DNA from: Fusobacteriaceae bacterium | GTDB lineage: Bacteria; Fusobacteriota; Fusobacteriia; Fusobacteriales; Fusobacteriaceae | NCBI GenBank assembly: GCA_030625925.1 | Contig: DAOUPY010000079.1 | Coordinates: 1-7,013 of the forward strand | Direction: 5' to 3' | DNA length: 7,013 bases | Shown here: positions 6,036 to 7,013 of the stretch, one piece after another | Layout of the letters: each line of letters opens with the position of its first letter | Numbering within the stretch: position 1 is the stretch's first letter | Notes under the pieces: generated by a model | Database searches by the model: none | What the model saw: only the letters and a program-made list of their open reading frames with translations | Told to the model about the DNA's origin: nothing | Made by a program: the position numbers and the translations under genes

Positions 6036-6908
6036 ATGAAGGAATACTTAAAGGAAAGAAGGACTCTGGTAGATTTAGTAATAGAGGAGTATCTAAATGA
6101 ATTAAAATATCCAAAGGTTATAGCTGAAGGGATGAAATATTCAGTATTGAATGGTGGGAAAAGGCTGAGACCTATCTTACTTTTGATGACATTGGATCTA
6201 TTGGGAGTTCAGGAGAAAAAAGGAGTACCTATGAGTGTAGCTATAGAATTGATCCATTCTTACTCATTAGTTCATGATGACTTGCCAGCTTTAGATAACG
6301 ATGATTACCGACGAGGGAAGTTTTCAACTCACAAAAAATTTGGAGAGGCAGAAGCTATATTAATAGGAGATGCACTCCTAACTCACGCCTTTAATCTCAT
6401 AACCAGGGAAGATCTTGAGCCATCCAAGATAGTAGAAATGATTAAATTGACCTCTAGTTATGCAGGAGTAAATGGAATGATCGGCGGACAGATGGTAGAT
6501 ATAGAGTCTGAGGGAAAAGAGATTGACCTTCCGACCTTGCAGTATATCCATACCCATAAAACAGGTAAATTGTTGATGCTTCCAGTGGAATGTGCTTGTA
6601 TAATTGCAGGGGCAGAGAACGAAAAAAGAAAAATATTAAAAAAATATGCAGAATTAATTGGATTAGCCTTCCAAATAAAAGATGACATCTTGGATATTGA
6701 AGGCACCTTTGAAGAGATAGGTAAACCAGTGGGAAGCGATAGTGAACTCCAAAAGTCTACCTACCCTTTAATTTTTGGAATGGAAAAAACTAAGGAAATA
6801 TTGGCAGAAAAAATAAAAGAAGCTAAAGAAATAATGTTTGATGCCTTTGGAGATGAGGCAAAATGGCATATGGAATTGGCTGATTATATAGGAAATAGGA
6901 GAAAATAA
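6036..6908 (+). CDS. ispA: Short-chain polyprenyl diphosphate synthase (farnesyl/geranyl diphosphate synthase, IspA type)
   Basis: This is a 290-residue cytosolic enzyme that condenses dimethylallyl or geranyl diphosphate with isopentenyl diphosphate, feeding quinone, undecaprenyl and other isoprenoid pathways. The trans-prenyltransferase motifs are all present: GGKRLRP (40-46) binding isopentenyl diphosphate, the first Asp-rich motif DDLPALD (81-87) followed by Arg92-Arg93, HKTG (174-177), GQ (151-152), and the second Asp-rich motif DDILD (216-220). The two residues between the first-motif Asp pair and the next Asp (the DDxxxxD form), with Ser76 and Tyr75 just upstream, fit bacterial farnesyl diphosphate synthases, and the length is normal. 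Exact chain length cannot be settled from sequence alone. It is the last gene of the helicase-xseB-ispA group; the xseB-ispA pairing is common in bacteria. Confidence 0.92.
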   Translation: MKEYLKERRTLVDLVIEEYLNELKYPKVIAEGMKYSVLNGGKRLRPILLLMTLDLLGVQEKKGVPMSVAIELIHSYSLVHDDLPALDNDDYRRGKFSTHKKFGEAEAILIGDALLTHAFNLITREDLEPSKIVEMIKLTSSYAGVNGMIGGQMVDIESEGKEIDLPTLQYIHTHKTGKLLMLPVECACIIAGAENEKRKILKKYAELIGLAFQIKDDILDIEGTFEEIGKPVGSDSELQKSTYPLIFGMEKTKEILAEKIKEAKEIMFDAFGDEAKWHMELADYIGNRRK

Positions 6909-6945
6909 AACTAGGGATCACGACTTGTGATCCCTAGTTTTTTTT
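6907..6945 (+). terminator. Strong Rho-independent terminator after ispA
   Basis: The arms AAAACTAGGGATCAC (6907-6921) and GTGATCCCTAGTTTT (6927-6941) are perfect 15-bp complements around the loop GACTT. A run of eight T spans 6938-6945. The hairpin begins within the ispA stop codon. The A-run before the stem could also make it work for transcripts arriving on the - strand. The 68 bases after it (6946-7013) show no feature. Confidence 0.93.
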
Positions 6946-7013
6946 AGAAAAAAATTATACGTGAAAACTATATCTAAATCATTAAAAATCAAAATCTTTT
7001 AATCTGTTACAGA

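Noticed and set aside
5634..6114. Open frames on the - strand across the helicase end, xseB and the ispA start
   Set aside because: They run antisense to three well-supported genes and show the same Ser/Phe/Ile bias without recognisable motifs.
6458..6706. Open frame of 82 codons on the - strand within ispA
   Set aside because: It is a shadow of the conserved ispA coding sequence.
1..7013. CRISPR array, tRNA, rRNA, insertion sequence or attachment site
   Set aside because: No regularly spaced repeats, no transposase or integrase, no terminal repeats and no RNA-gene-like cloverleaf were seen on either strand.

Overview
The window is AT-rich (by eye about one third G+C) and uses AGA and ATA codons heavily, with strong AGGAGG-type ribosome binding sites. 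It also encodes a beta-barrel outer-membrane protein ending in phenylalanine, so the cell is Gram-negative. A low-GC Gram-negative of this type fits the Fusobacteriota (relatives of Ilyobacter, Propionigenium, Cetobacterium or Psychrilyobacter). That placement is inferred from composition and gene content, not from a marker gene.

Layout. (1) Positions 1-1281, + strand: the 3' part of a glycerol-3-phosphate transporter of the OPA/GlpT branch of the major facilitator superfamily; its true start lies upstream of the window. (2) Positions 1288-2133, - strand: an outer-membrane protein of the MipA/OmpV family, convergent with the transporter and only 6 bp from it. The best terminator for the transporter (hairpin plus eight T) lies inside the end of this opposing gene. 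(3) Positions 2134-2398: a divergent intergenic region with a hexamer repeat next to the mipA-like ribosome binding site, a perfect 10-bp inverted repeat, a 12-bp palindrome and a TATAAT box. (4) Positions 2399-5806, + strand: a 1135-residue multidomain protein with a probable RelE/ParE-like N-terminal domain, a complete UvrD-type SF1 helicase motor, a TPR-like helical region and about six ankyrin repeats. (5) Positions 5810-6025: xseB, the exonuclease VII small subunit. (6) Positions 6036-6908: ispA, a short-chain polyprenyl diphosphate synthase, followed by a strong terminator.

How the genes relate. The helicase, xseB and ispA are packed within 3 and 10 bp of each other. The ribosome binding site of each downstream gene sits on or beside the preceding stop codon, so they look like one translationally coupled transcript ending at 6907-6945. 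Pairing xseB with ispA is common in bacteria; having a large RelE-like/helicase/ankyrin gene where xseA often sits is the unusual part. The transporter and the MipA-like porin-type protein are separate units, and no functional link between them can be read from the sequence.

The most interesting item is the helicase fusion. It combines a toxin-like fold, a nucleic-acid motor without the usual large 2B insertion, and long protein-interaction repeats. Its function cannot be assigned from the sequence alone; DNA or RNA quality control and anti-phage defence are both possible.
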